This document shows, in pieces, positions 20,101 to 32,525 of a stretch of 64,000 nt of DNA. A model generated the notes under the pieces. It was not told where the DNA came from, searched no databases, and saw only the letters and a program-made list of their open reading frames with translations. How positions within the stretch are numbered: the first letter of the stretch is position 1; every line of letters begins with the position of its first letter. The translations under genes and the position numbers were made by a program. The DNA is from Euphorbia lathyris (lineage: Eukaryota; Streptophyta; Magnoliopsida; Malpighiales; Euphorbiaceae): the NCBI RefSeq assembly GCF_963576675.1, contig NC_088911.1, forward strand, positions 84,039,256-84,103,255. Direction: 5' to 3'.

Positions 20101-21205
20101 GCTTCATAGACCCAATTCACCTCAGAATTTCGAAGTCTCTTTATGTGGTTCAGTTTCCGTCTCCCGTTTGCAAAAGAGTGATAAAAGTGGGTGTTACTAT
20201 CTCCTTCCTATAGCCAGAGCACTTTTGAGCGTTGTCTCTAGTGATCCTCCTCCTTTAAAAGGGTACGAACCAGTTCAGATCTCGTTGCCTCGTATAATTC
20301 TGCATCTGTTGGACTTCCCCTCTCTCGCAGCCTCTCCAGGCGGGTCTAAAGAACATTAATGCTCCTTTTCTCTTCAATTCGCTTAAATCTGCCCCACTGG
20401 CCAAGTTCGAATGCTAAAGACTGAAGTTTAGATACTACTGTGGTAGCCCCTGTAGCCGCCCAAGCCAAACCCACTACATTCCTTAAATCTGCCTCTCTGA
20501 ACCACTTCTGTTCGAACCGGAACTGATTAGGCCTTGTGGAGCTGATATGATCTGTGCGCAGATAGATTGGTGAGTGATCAAAAGAGGGAGCAATGGTATT
20601 AAAACTACTAAAGTTAGGAAACATCACTGCCCAAGAGTCTGTACAAAGACAACGGTCTAGTTTTTCTTGAACTTCATTGATTTTTCCCCTATGACGGATC
20701 CATGTGAATGGGTACCCCGCTAACGGGATGTCCTGAACACCAATCAGGGTGGTCAGTCCGCCCTTTTTTATCACTAAGATAGAGCAGGTCATTGAAATCT
20801 CCCATAATGGCCCAATGGAGTGGAGAGGCGGCAGCAAGGTTCCTTAAAATATTCCAAGAAACCTTTCGTCTAGCTCTCTCCGAACACCCGTAAAACCCAG
20901 TCAGACGCCACTCCTTTTTTAGCATCATGAATCTGTAGATCAATGTGGTTAATAGAGTATGAGAGAAAGGAGCAGGCATTATCATTCTTCCAAAAGGAAC
21001 AGATCCCTCCGCTCCGACCAACACAATCCACAGCAAAACAACCTTCAAAACTGATTTTATTCCGAATAAATTACATACGAGACTGACACACAAGAGTCTC
21101 AAACAGGAACACAATATCAGGCCGCTGAGCTCTAATCAGCTCAGCCAGAATAGGAACTACCTTGGCGTTGCCCAGGCCCTGGCAGTTCCAATTGAGAATT
21201 TTCAT
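17156..21205 (-). pseudogene. LINE copy A ORF2 (endonuclease, reverse transcriptase, RNase H)
   Basis: Starts MKILNWNCQGLGNAK at 21205. The apurinic-type endonuclease follows (GDFND at about 20800, FDHSP near 20580). The reverse transcriptase spans about 20000-18600 with KAPGPDGFNPGFYQNFW, FVKGRSIHDSVL, KVDMSKAYDRVDW, LRQGDPLS and an LLFTDDALLF catalytic box (usually F/YADD). The zf-RVT region is at 18112-17900 (WHLFLECSEARKVW). An RVT_3 RNase H (17572-17200) has ESEAASVL and FESDAKQVV, but an ANGLAHAFA where family members have AD, so one catalytic Asp is lost. Frame breaks occur near 21060, 20690-20840, 20120-20340, 19305 (an extra CT in a CT run), 18540 and 18120. It cannot make a working protein. 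Confidence 0.85.
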
Positions 21206-22386
21206 GGCTGCGGGCAGACGCTGGCGTCTGCCTTTAAAGGATGCTTCTGTTGAGCACTGATTTGAACATTGGGGTTGACCTGTTCCTTCTCTAATCTGAA
21301 TTCTGCTCCCTTCTTCACCTGCAACGAAGAGGATGGATCCACATCCATAGCCTTCACATGTACTTCCTTAATCATACGGACCGAGAGGCCTACCCCTAGG
21401 GCGTCACCTCCCCTCCTCCTTTTACGTTCCTCTGACACCTCAAGTCCCACCTCTAACTGTGGATTAACAGGATCTGCCACCTTGCCTATCCCCTCCTCAA
21501 AAATACTTGTACCAAAGTTCTGTGATAGGTGCCTCAAGTTCTTTCTCTGACTCCCTAAGAGCTGTTCGCCCGCGACCTGATCAGAAACCTGGTCCGTAGC
21601 TTTCGATCCACTTCCCGACCCCACCATCTCCCCCTCTTTTAACTAGCGTTCTCCACCAAGGACGTTCATCCTTCTTGCTTACGCCCGTAACGACGCATCC
21701 CAAAGCCTCACAATCTCCTCTTCTTTGCTTTGGAAATATAGCTCACAATGCATATCTAGATGGCCGATTAACCCACAGATGAAGCAGAACGTGGGAAATT
21801 TCTCATAGCGGAACTTCACTGTCAACCATTCCCCCCCAGCTCGTCTGACCTTCTTCTTTCTTTGCAATGGCTTTCGGATATCAATACAGACTCTCATTCT
21901 CAAGTAGCTCAATTCATGAATCCATTTGTTTTTTGGATCATAAGCCACAAAAGCCCCTACAAAGTTACCAAGAGATTTCGCCACGGCTTCGGAGAATAGA
22001 CCTGGGGTAAGGCCATGAATCTGAACCCAAAATCATACATGGGTCATAGGTGCTTCGGTTGGAATTTCCCCCTCCCTTAGCGCGTGCAAAATTAGAATAC
22101 TGTTGTAAAACGTCCATGGGTCATTCTCAAGCACCCACTTCATATCATATTGGTGAAAGAATCTAAATAACATGAACTTACCTCCTAATTCAGAGATGGA
22201 CAGCCCTTTCCTCGGCCTCCACAGGCTGGCCATTCGGTGCTTAAACACTTTAAAATTAAAATTGCGGTCCGTAACCAAAGAACCCACAACGCAGAGCTTA
22301 TAATTTACCTCCGCCGCGGCTTCCGCTTCAACTCCGAACTCGATACAGTCGTCAATAATTGTCAGATGTTGCAGCTGATCCTCCAT
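21202..22386 (-). pseudogene. LINE copy A ORF1 (RNA-binding protein)
   Basis: Starts MEDQLQHL at 22386. A DUF4283-type region (KVFKHRMASLWRPRKGL, FHQYDMKWVLENDPWTF) is followed after about residue 120 by an in-frame TGA at about 22031-22033. The same frame family then continues with a CCHC zinc knuckle FCFICGLIGHLDMHC at about 21755. The C-terminal part is low complexity and ends with a TGA at 21202-21204 that overlaps the ATG of ORF2 (ATGA, 21205-21202). ORF1 proteins coat LINE RNA. A second break is needed between 21679 and 21627. Confidence 0.8.
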
Positions 22387-23350
22387 TCTCCCAGGCGAAC
22401 AGAACAGAATCGTCAATGGCAAGGGGTGCTACTCGATTCTAGTGGACGGTAAATGATCGTCTCAGGGAACCCTAGCTTTTCCGATGGATGCAATCTCACT
22501 CACGCTAGAACTCTCATAAGGAGTAATACTCTCATAAGGAGTCTTCACGGAAAGATTATTATTATGAAGAAAAAAACATAAAATAAGAAAATTTTAGTAT
22601 ATTAAAGTTTATTTAGTCTTATTTGACCATTCATTCAAATTATAAGAATTAAAGAGGTGACAAAAATAAAAACTAAGGGACTATATAATCATTTTAAAAA
22701 ATATAGGGATTAACTAGTGTATTATATAAAAATACAGTGACCTTATAATTATTTACCCTTGATATAATTATATAAATAGTTTTTTAGTTTCACTTTGTAA
22801 TTAATTTCAATTTCAATTCAATTTGAGTTCAGCAGTATATTTCCTTTCTTTCGAACTATATATTATTTTTGTAAAATATTACTTATGCTTTATAATTAAT
22901 TAAACTAGTCGAAAACCCGTGCGATGCACGGGGTATGAAACTTTTATATAATTTAGATATATAAATAAATTGACATATTTACTTTTAAATAATTTTATAT
23001 TATGCTATGAAAAAAAATTTATATTATGTATATTTGAAATTAATATATATATTTTTTAATGATAATTCAAATTAAATTAATTTTAAAAATAATTGACTAC
23101 TTTTTTTTATAGAATTTTAACTAAAGATGAATGATTTATTTATTTTTACAAAATTCAATGATTTGTACTTTTTAGGAATTTTAATACATTTTCATATTCC
23201 AAATATTATGTGAAACAATAATAATAAAATAGCAGATTAATTAAGAAATATATTAGAATATAATAAAAAACCAAAAATTAAATTAAACTATAATTAAAAT
23301 TATATATTATATATTATATATTATATATAATAATATTTTATTTAAATATT

Positions 23351-25062
23351 TATTTTAATGACCTTGATAAAATCAATCGTCGTTTCCTATGGGGGAACTC
23401 GGAAGAAGGAAATAAAATTCATCTGGTTCCTTGGAAGGATGTCTGCCAACCTAAAGATATGGGAGGTTTAGGAATTAGACAAGCCAGAGATAATAATAAA
23501 GTTCTGTTGATGAAGCTTCTGTGGAGAATGTGGCAGTCCTCATCGGCTCTTTAGGTTCGATTGTTATGTGGTAAGTATAGAAAAGATAAGGTCTTTGGGG
23601 GGGGCGAAAGATAGAGTTCCTTGTTGTTCCTTCCTATGGAAAGGGGTTAATGTAGTTTTTTCCGAGTTCTGCTCTGGGATTGGTTGGTTGGTGGGTAATG
23701 GCAGATCTATTAGCTTTTGGAACGACACCTGGCTGGGGGGGAAGTCTTTATTAGAGGAGTGTATTTCTCCTCCGCCGATGGAGATCCGTCACTAGAGTAT
23801 TGCCGATGTGGTGGACTCAGGGGGAGATTGGATTTGGTCCAATTTTGAGGCATACCTTAATCTAGAGTCGCTCCTGAAGATAAGGGGAGTTAAAGTGAGC
23901 AGTGAGGAGGATGATATGGATAGTCATTGTTGGTCCCTTACAAATAACGGGGCCTTTTCTTGTAAATCTGCATTTGAGGCTTTCTATATTAACTCTGATT
24001 ATCCTCCTTCAGCTGCTTGGAAGAGCATTTGGGCCTTGAAGGTTCCCTATCGCATTAGGAGTTTCATATGGATTGGGGCTAAAGGCTCACAAACGTGGAA
24101 AGGAAAAGACGCCATTTAGTAGAGGCTGATACTTGCAGTAGATGCAAAGGTCAGGCTGAAACTATCTGCCATACTCTTGGAGACTATGAGAAGAGCAATA
24201 AGGTGTGGAGGGAAGTTCTTCTGGGCTTTCTGCTGCCTAAATTCTTGGCCTATCCTGGTCAGGATTGGTTCACTGATGGTGTTAAAGGTTTGTTATTACC
24301 TGAGCTTGAGCATGGTGCTATTCTCTTTGCTGTTGTTTGTCACCAGTTGTGGCAGTGGAGGAATGCGGATATCTTTAGAGAGGGAGCAGTTATCTTTCCT
24401 AATTTACGGGCCTATTTTTCTAAAAAAAATTAATACAATTATTGAAAGCTCTAAAGAGGAGGGTTTACCTTTTTCTTGCCAGAGGAAGGTGGTTCAGCTT
24501 TTGGGTTGGAGCAAACCCGGGGAAGGGACTGTGAAGTTAAATGCTGATGGTTCCTATCTTGCGGACGGTAGGATCGCGGCTGGTGGAGTCTTGAGAGACG
24601 CTGGAGGTGCTTGGGTGTCTGGCTTCGCTCAGAACCTAGGAGTAGGCTCTTCCTTCGCTGCTGAGCTTTGGGGAATATTCTCTGGGATTAGACTCGCTAA
24701 GAACCTGGGTTTAAAAAGGTTGCTTGTGGAATCGGACAACCTTGAAGCAGTTAGAACTATTTCTGAAAATAAGACCATTTGTTTAGGTAACCAAAATTTG
24801 CTAAAAGGGATCAAAAGGCTATGTTCCTCCTTCGATTCCATCAGTTTTGGGCATGTCTTCAGAGAGCAAAACAGGGTTGCCGACCGCCTTGCTGCTGAGG
24901 GCCAGAAGAGGATGCTTGGTGTCTCTACCTTCTCGTCTCCTCCGGACTTCCTTTATTCGTTGCTTTCTGCTGATCAAGTTGGGGTTAGCTTTCCCATGCT
25001 AATCCCGGGTTAAAGTTTTTTTTCTGTTTTTTGTTTTTTTCTTTCCTTTGCCTACCAAAAAA
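23351..25062 (+). mobile_element. 5'-truncated LINE, C-terminal ORF2 remnant with intact RNase H
   Basis: The sequence enters ORF2 downstream of the reverse transcriptase (INRRFLWG at about 23365; WKDVCQPKDMGGLGIRQA). It continues through a zf-RVT region (SAAWKSIWALKVPYRIRSF, about 24010) and ends in an RVT_3 RNase H at about 24520-24890. That domain keeps all four acidic positions: LNADGS, AAELWGI, VESDNLEA and NRVADRLA. Stops and shifts occur near 23553, 23795, 24118 and 24430. It finishes ...LIPG, stop, T-rich 3' UTR, CCTACCAAAAAAAA. TTAAATATT on both sides may be the target duplication. The 3' end matches the short tail at 16806. Confidence 0.85.
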
Positions 25063-25200
25063 AATTAAATATTATATTTACGATACAAAAGAATTACAAT
25101 ATAGGTTAAACAAAAATTGAATTAAACTACAATTAAAATTAAATATTATATCTACGATACAAAAGAATTACAATCTATGTTAAAATGGAAACAACATCAA
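25063..25200. repeat. Direct duplication of about 80 bp
   Basis: AATTAAATATTATATTTACG... with GATACAAAAGAATTACAAT is repeated once in tandem (second copy from about 25137), with a few changes. Confidence 0.7.
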
Positions 25201-26533
25201 TATATTATTCTATAAACTATTACAATCAATACTTTTCTAATGTTGCATATGAAGAAACTTTATCAATTCAATATGTTACATATAAAAAAATAAAATTCGT
25301 AAGAATTAGTCACAAATTCATCTTGATGATAATTATTTTGGTTGATGGAATCTCATGATCACCAAGTATTCGAATTCAATTATTCATTCTGCTACAATAA
25401 CCCAATATATCTAATTGAATCAGTTTAAGATGATGATTTCTCCTATTTTCATCTCGTAATATCTCATCAAGACATTCGATCAATTTGTTTTTCATTCTTT
25501 CACTATATAGAATATCAGCCATACTCGCAGATATCACTTATTTGACTTCATTAATATTTTCTAATAATTATATATTCTTGAATTTTGTAAGTAAGAAGAA
25601 CAAACAAAAGAATTGAAAAAAAAATGAAGGGACGAAAAAAATAATTAGGAGAGAACCATCTTCCTCTCGGGTTTTTTTTTTTAAATAAGAGAGAATGTCG
25701 AGACATAAGCATATAAAGAGGAGAGTGAAAATATTTTTTTCCCATTAATTAAACATTTTATTTTTTCTTAATGAAGTATTAAGTCCATAAATTAATTTTA
25801 GTTAAATAGAATTAAATCGCAATTGTAACCACTCAGTATAAAAAAACGTTTTATAATTAATATGTGAAATTAATTATATTAATTAGAATCATTATGCTCA
25901 ACATTTGAGAATTTGAAGAGATTCAAATAATAATATTTTCTTAATTAATATTTTTCAATAATTTGTCCTATGATCATATTTCATTTTCATCTGTCAAAAA
26001 CTCTTGAAATACTAACAATTTTGTACGAACCATAATATAATAGTTAAAAATTATATAAGCCAATGTTGCAAAAGCAATTATCTCAATATCCATAATTAAT
26101 GTACATTTTTAGGATTTTGAGCATCAAATTTATTTTTATTTACCTTGATTTTGAATTCGTATCTAGCATAATCCACATTCTTCAAGAATAAACATCTTAT
26201 CAAGCGTATTAGACGCTTACAATCTCCTTGTCTAGAAAATTGGGAAAAAATAACTTCTTGATAATAATAATAATAATAATAATAATATAACATAATTTAT
26301 ATTGAAATAAACTTCATTGTAAGTATAATATTCTAATATCTCTTTAATATTTTATTTAATATGTCTCAAACTTTAATTAACAACTATCGTGTGAAACTTT
26401 ATATCTATTTGTACCAAAATGCATAAAAATAAAAAATACAATCCATATCAATTAGCTAAACTCAAACTAAAAAAATGAGTGGATTTCAACATGTTCCGAA
26501 TTAGAAAAATTAATCTAACTTCAATTAAAACTA
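25201..26533. other. AT-rich Helitron interior
   Basis: No gene. An (ATA)n microsatellite is at about 26261-26286. Small open frames are chance products of AT-rich DNA. Confidence 0.45.
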
Positions 26534-27430
26534 AAAATTGAGTTCATAAAAAGCCGAAAATCTAAATTTTAGTTAGAGTTAACAATCAAAACGATAACAC
26601 CTAGGAACATATACTAAAAAAGAATGCAAATATATAAAATCTTTATTTTAGTCATTTTGAAAAATAAATAAATAAAAAAGAAAACATGGATAAGGTAGCG
26701 AGAGGTATGGAATCTGGATAATGACAGAAATGGAATTTCATCTCTGAAAGATAAAACTATAACAACAATTGTTTAATAAAAATAAAACAACAGCACAATT
26801 GAGAAAGCCAAAAATTGAGTTCATATAAAGCCGAAAATCTAAATTTTAGTTAAGAGTTAGCAATCGAAACGATAACACCTAGCAACATATACTAAAAAAG
26901 AATATAAATTTACAAAATCTTTATTTTAGTCATTTTGAAAAAAAAAGACAAATAAAAAAGAAAACATGGATAAGGTAGCGAGAGGTATGGAACCTGGATA
27001 ACGACAGAAATGGAATTTCATCTCTGAAAAATGAAACTATAACAACTATTGTTTAATAAAAAGAAAACAACAACACAATTGAGAACAAAAATAACTACAA
27101 CATATGAAAAAATAATCGAATAATTACCTTGAGAAACATAAGAATTTCTTGTAATTTTTGACACTTTTGTGTTTTTCGATTTTAGTTGTTCATGCATCTT
27201 CTATTTCTGTCGGATTTCTTCAATTGAAGCTATCAGTTTGGAAAAAAAAGACAAATAAAAAAGAAAACATGGATAAGATAGCGAGAGGTATATATAGAAC
27301 CTATGTAACAACAGAAATGAATCTGAAAGATGAAACTATAACAACTATTGTTTAATAAAAATAAAACAACAACATAATTGAGAACAAAATAACTACAACA
27401 TATGAAAAAAAATCGAATATTTACCTTCAG
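26534..27430. repeat. Tandem units of about 277 bp in the Helitron
   Basis: Copy 1 starts at 26534 and copy 2 at 26811, both with AAAATTGAGTTCATA and GATAACACCTAG, then GAAAACATGGATAAGGTAGC, ATGGAATTTCATCTCTGAAA and ACAACTATTGTTTAATAAAA. A third copy without the first third begins near 27239. Copies differ by scattered substitutions. No reading frame is conserved among them. Confidence 0.85.
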
Positions 27431-27767
27431 AAATATAATATTATCTATCGTGACCAATGGATATAATGGTGGAATACTATCTATCATGCTTTATATAGAA
27501 GTTTATTTGTGACTTTTGGATTTCCTTTGCTTTGTGTTTTTTCATCTTCCCGTAACTCTTGCTTTCTTTTATTATTTTAATTAATGGGCTAGTAATTATT
27601 TAATATATTATAAATATAAATTTGTTATTTTTAATTAATTAAATATTTATTTTTAATTAATTAAATATTTTTAATCTGATTTTTTACTACGTTGACAACT
27701 CATCAAAAAGACCTCTAAAACACTTCTTCTCATTTCTCTCTGCTTCCGTAATTATATATAGTATAGA

Positions 27768-27909
27768 TTTCTTCCACTTAATTGTCGTTTTCAACAAGTG
27801 ATATCAGGACTTAGTCAGTCAAGCGGCTAAACTAAAATTTCCCTTTTCTTCAAATAACCAAATCCCTCAAACATATTATTTCTTTCCATGGAAGTCACCA
27901 ACTCACACT
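27768..27909. other. Short flank between Helitron and hAT-like MITE arm
   Basis: No gene seen. Confidence 0.3.
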
Positions 27910-28245
27910 TAGGCCTTGTTTGATAACTGAAAAAAGCACTTAAATTAATATATTCAACACTTAAATTAAATAAGTGTGTTTGATAACTACTTTTTATAAA
28001 TCACTTAAATTACTAAATTAAGTTAAAATTCCCTTTTTAAGTTAAAAATTTTGACTTAAAATTTCTGCTTAACATGCTCAATTATACGCCTCAAATTGTT
28101 TTTGAGCCCATTTACTATTATACCTACAATCACGTATTCCGCTCTTCTTCCTAATAAATTTTTCTTTTACAATTTTTATAGTTATAATATTGTATCCAAT
28201 TTCCTTTTTCTTTCATTAGAATGATTGAATGATATCAAAAGATAA

Positions 28246-28248
<3 letters not shown>

Positions 28249-28292
<44 letters not shown>
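28249..28292. repeat. (TA)n microsatellite
   Basis: About 21 TA units. Its end forms the 9-bp target duplication of the following MITE. Confidence 0.95.
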
Positions 28293-28294
<2 letters not shown>

Positions 28295-28459
28295 AGTAAA
28301 TATTTTTTGTATGAAAGATTGGGACGCGATTAAGTGGCTAGACATCCCAACTAGGTTGGCACCCCTAACACACCAAATCAACCCGTAATATTATTAATAA
28401 AAAAAAGGAAAATTACAAAGGGATGAAAAGCAAAATAAAAAAGGTTCAAAACAGAAAAA

Positions 28460-31400
28460 TTAAGGAAAACGAACATGACCAACATTACATAGGTCGTCAA
28501 AAACAGACGATTGACAAAAATGAGGAGCTGAATGCCACCATGTAAGAGCCGTAGCCGTCTTGCCAAAACGGGCAAGTTGATCCGCCGCCTGATTGCCCTC
28601 ACGATAAATATGAGTGATTCTGCAATTCATATATGTGAATCTAGCTAAATACTGTAGCCAGTCTTGTCTAATTTTCCAGGGAGCCATGGTAGACTTTCTG
28701 TTTACCAAATCAACCGCGTATGCAGAATCCGATTCAATCCAAAGATTGTGCCACCCCTGTTCCTAGGCAGATTCTACTGCGAAAATAATGGCAGTCAGCT
28801 CGGCAATGTACGCATAGGAACTAGAGAGGTTAATAGCATAGTAGCCAATAACAAACCCTCGGGAATTTCTGAAAATCCCACTAGCTCCGGCGACACCAGG
28901 CGCACTGTCTGCTGCGCCGTCGGTATTAACCTTTATCCAACCCCTCGGCGGCGGACACCAATGGACAATGATAGGGTCCGGTGCAGGCCTAGCATGGCTC
29001 AGCAAATTGACAATCCATTTTGGTTCCTGAATGTAAAAATGAAGCCGATTCTGAAGGAATTGGATTGAAGGGAGGTCATTTTCAAAAATAGCCAAATTCC
29101 TAATGTACCAAATATACCAAACAGCAGTTATAGCAGCCAAATTCCACCCTTTTCTCATCGAAATATGCAAACGGACAGCTCTGATCTCCTGGAAAAGATT
29201 CCCAAAGGTCAAGATACTACTACGGTGTACTCCAAAAACAGAGAAAACAACATTCCATAGACTATTCGACACAGTGCACGTGACGAAAAGATGATCAATT
29301 GATTCAATCTGGCATTTACATAGTTCACATCTCGAGGCAAGAGAAAAACCACATACCTGTAAATTGGTTCGTATCGTAATTTTCCTATGAATCACAAGCT
29401 AGCAGGTGACAGACCGTCTTGTCGGCACAAAGGCATTCCAAAGGAATTTGTTCCACTCAACCGGAGCGTTGTTGCTGTAGGAACTATAGAATCCTTTGGC
29501 AGTATACATACCTGACATAGACGGTTTCCACACACACATGTTAGTTCCGTCCCGACTGCTAGAGACCCTCTGAATGTTCAATTGGACAAGCTCAGGAAGA
29601 CGATGTAAATTAGTCCAGGATTCATCAGCGTGAAAGGAGTGAAGCGGGTCATACAGCTTGCGCTGTATATTTGCCGGAATGCCGAGCTGATTTGCAACCG
29701 TCGGTTCAATCCAGGAGTCCGTCTAGAAATTCAGTTCAGAATTATCTCCAAACCACCAGGTCACTTCCAAACTGGTCTGATCATAAATAGGTCGAACAGA
29801 GGTCCAGACCGATGAATTTGAAATATAGCGCTTAGGCATACCAGACTGATAGAGGAAGCGATTTCGTAGCAAAGAAGGGATATATCCATTTTTTTTGAAT
29901 CAAATCCCAACTAAACTTACCAAGAAGAGAGTTGTTGAACATACCAATATCCTTGATTCCAAGCCCCCCAAATTCAAACAATTGACAACACTTCTTCCAT
30001 TTGATGGTAAGAAGCTTTCTTTGATCCGTGTCCCCAGTCCAAAGGAAGTTTCTGAGAGCTTTAGCAATTTTTACAGTGAGAGAGGATGGCCACTTGTAAA
30101 TCATAAGGGAATGTGTGAGAGCACCCGTTAAAGCCGATTTTATCAGAGTTAGCCTACCAGCTTAAAAGAGCGACCGCCCCTTCCAGAGACTAAATTTAGC
30201 AAGGAATCGATCCATAAGTGACTGTAAATGACATGCCTTAGGCGCCCCCTGAAAAAGAGGTACCCCAAGATAATTAAATGGCAGCCGAGCAACACGAATA
30301 CCCAGAATATCAATGAGGCGATTCCTACGCTGAATGCTGATACTGTTCCCAAAATAAATTGCGGATTTATCCCAGTTAACCTTCTGACCCGAAATGGCTG
30401 CATAAAAGTTGAAAAGATCCTTGACACATTCCATATTTTTAAGAGTGGCCCTGCCAAAAATTAACATATCATCTGCATAAAGGAGGTGAGATGGAAAAGG
30501 AGAAGAGTTGTGATAAACCATGGGTTGAAACTTGCCTTCACCCACCAACTTGGCCAACCAACGACTAAAAAAGTCCTCTGCAATACCAAAAAAGATTGGA
30601 GAAAGCGGATCCCCTTACCGAACCCCACATGAGCAGTTAAAATAACCCTTGCTACCCCCTCTAAAATCAATTGACATACGAGCGGACCAAAGAATCTCTA
30701 GAATCCAGCCTCGAAATTGCAAAGAAAACCCAAAAGATTCAAGAACAGCCAGAAGAAAATTCCAGTCAATGGTGTCAAAAGCTTTCCTGATATCAATCTT
30801 CAAAGCCATATTTCCGCCAAAGCAATTCTTATTAAGCATATTTACCCATTCCGAGGCCGCATCAATGCAATGATGAATGCTTCTACCAGAGATGAAACCG
30901 AATTGGTTATCCGAAACAATGCGCATGGCGACAGGCACCAACCTATCAGCAAGGATCTTTGAAATGATCTTATAATTAAAATTGCTCATGGCGATAGGAC
31001 GAAAATGCTGAATTTCATTCGCTTCAGCAACTTTGGGAAGAAGAGTCATAATACTTGAGTTCATACCTGGAAGCATACAACCAGTGTCAAAGAAACTCTA
31101 CACCATCTTACAGACATCTGAACCAATTACATCCCAAAAGTGCTGGTAAAAAAACCCCACATATCCATCTGGACCTGGAGAGCTATCACGGCTAAGACTG
31201 AAAACAGCAGCACGAATCTCATCAGGCGCTGGCCGCCGCGTGAGCTTATCATTATCCACCAAATTGACCAGATTCGAAATAACCTCGGCAATAGCACCCT
31301 GATCGATAGCTAGCCTACTGCTAGTAAAAAGAGTGGAAAAGTATTCTACAACATGCTGAGAAATGATATTCTCATCATCAACCAGAGCTCCGTTGATGAG

Positions 31401-32525
31401 AAGAGAATCCATTGATGATTGAATTTTCCTACCTTTGGCCGAGCGGTGAAAAAAATTGGAGTTCCAATCCCCCGCCTCAAGCCATTTTTCTCTGCTTTTA
31501 TCACGGAGAAGCAATTCCTGCTGGTGCAATTGAAGCTCAAGGTCGCGCTGAGCTTCTGCCTCAATCAGACGCAAATTCCCATTCAAACCCTGCACAGAGA
31601 TGTCCCTTTAAATTTCAACTAGCCTGGACTGAGCACCAACAATGTTGACTTCCACCCTACCAAAGACTTCTCTGTTCCAAAGATGCAATTTAGGCTTCAA
31701 AGATTTAAGCTTATGACAAAGAAGCTGCGCCGGAGGAAGGGAAACATGGCTATTGCGCTAATGGTCGGTAATCAAACCCCTAAGTGATTCATGTGTAGTC
31801 CATATAGAGAGAAAATGAAAACGGATTTGCCGAGCCAAGCCATTTTTGCATACCAAAAGTAACGAACTGTGATCAGATTGATGGCGAGGGAGAGCAGAAC
31901 AACTTATTGAATCCCAGGAATCAACAAAATCATCAGATACAAGGGCCCTGTCAAGTTTACATTCAACATGTTCATGGCCAATACGACCATTAGACCATGT
32001 AAATTGCATACCAGTGCTAACAATTTCTGCAAGTTCGTTATTATTAATAAAACCTCGAAAGTCCCGACAACTAATGACAAAAGGACAACGACCCGTCTTT
32101 TCGTGCGCACCGATCACAGCATTGAAATCGCCGATAACCAGCTTTTTTCTGCTGCCCACAATAGCACTAAGAGAGTCCCAAAGCATACGTCGTCTGCCAA
32201 AAAAATTACTGCCATAGACAAAAGAGAGCTGAGTGTAATCCATGGCGCTACCATAATTGATAGAGATGTGTTGATCATGACAAAGAATCATAGAACATAG
32301 ATGAAGGGTACCAATTTTACAAAATAGCCAAATAGAGTTACAAGAATTCCCAGCCACAAACTGCAAGCCAATAGAATTCCAGAAAGAAGAGTGAATCTTA
32401 TCCAAAACAACCATAGGTTCAGAGATACATACCAGATCTGGATGATTGACAGAACAAAGGAGTTTTAGAGCCCTCTGCGTACCAGGGTTATTAATACCCC
32501 TGCAGTTCCAGTAGATAGTGATCAT
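28460..32525 (-). pseudogene. LINE copy B ORF2 (endonuclease, reverse transcriptase, RNase H)
   Basis: Starts MITIYWNCRGINNPGTQRAL. The endonuclease has SEPMV, VIGDFNAVIG and HQSDHSSLLL. The reverse transcriptase has SPGPDGYVGFFYQHFWDVIG, RPIAMSNFNYKIISK, FISGRSIHHCID, KIDIRKAFDTIDW and LLYADDMLIF. A zf-RVT region lies near 29330 (CELCKCQIESIDHLFVTC). The RVT_3 RNase H at 28960-28540 keeps NTDGAA, AELTAI, ESDSAY and AADQLA. Stops at about 31758, 31098, 30615 (within the conserved QGDPLSP motif), 30162 and 29832 are all in one frame; the frame changes between 29832 and 29600, and further stops are at 29399 and 28763. Decay is mainly by nonsense substitutions rather than indels. Confidence 0.87.

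Larger units (their letters stand above)
17121..22548 (-). mobile_element. L1-type LINE, full length but inactive (copy A)
   Basis: About 5.4 kb. The poly(A) tail appears as a T run at 17119-17132. A 9-bp duplication GGAAAGATT flanks it (17112-17120 and 22549-22557). It carries ORF1 and ORF2 in the usual plant L1 order, both damaged. It sits inside the MITE at 16480-22758. A partial 18-bp repeat (ACTCTCATAAGGAGT twice) lies at its 5' end, 22509-22542. Confidence 0.88.
16480..22758. mobile_element. Mutator-like MITE split by a full-length LINE
   Basis: The left end TGGTAAATAATTATAAGG (16480) and right end CCTTATAATTATTTACCC (to 22758) are inverted repeats. Similarity continues inward for over 100 bp. 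Flanks TTGATATAG (16471-16479) and TTGATATAA (22759-22767) are a 9-bp duplication with one change. Removing the LINE and the short LINE tail leaves roughly 0.7 kb of non-coding DNA, so this was a MITE before the LINE landed. Confidence 0.75.
22905..27767 (-). mobile_element. Non-autonomous Helitron, 4.86 kb
   Basis: On the minus strand the 5' end is TCTATACTATATATAAT, preceded by A. The 3' end is a hairpin CCCGTGC-ATC-GCACGGG (+ strand 22916-22932), seven more bases and CTAG, followed by T. So it lies between A and T, with TC...CTAG termini and no target duplication, as expected for a rolling-circle element. No Rep/helicase frame is present. The interior is very AT-rich, with a nested LINE fragment (23351-25062), a duplicated 83-bp segment (25063-25200) and three tandem units (26534-27430). 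Confidence 0.82.

Noticed and set aside
24177..25013. 278-codon frame taken as a stand-alone RNase H gene
   Set aside because: It is the 3' end of a 5'-truncated LINE ORF2 with the LINE 3' tail and poly(A); the first third of the frame is out-of-frame ORF2 sequence.
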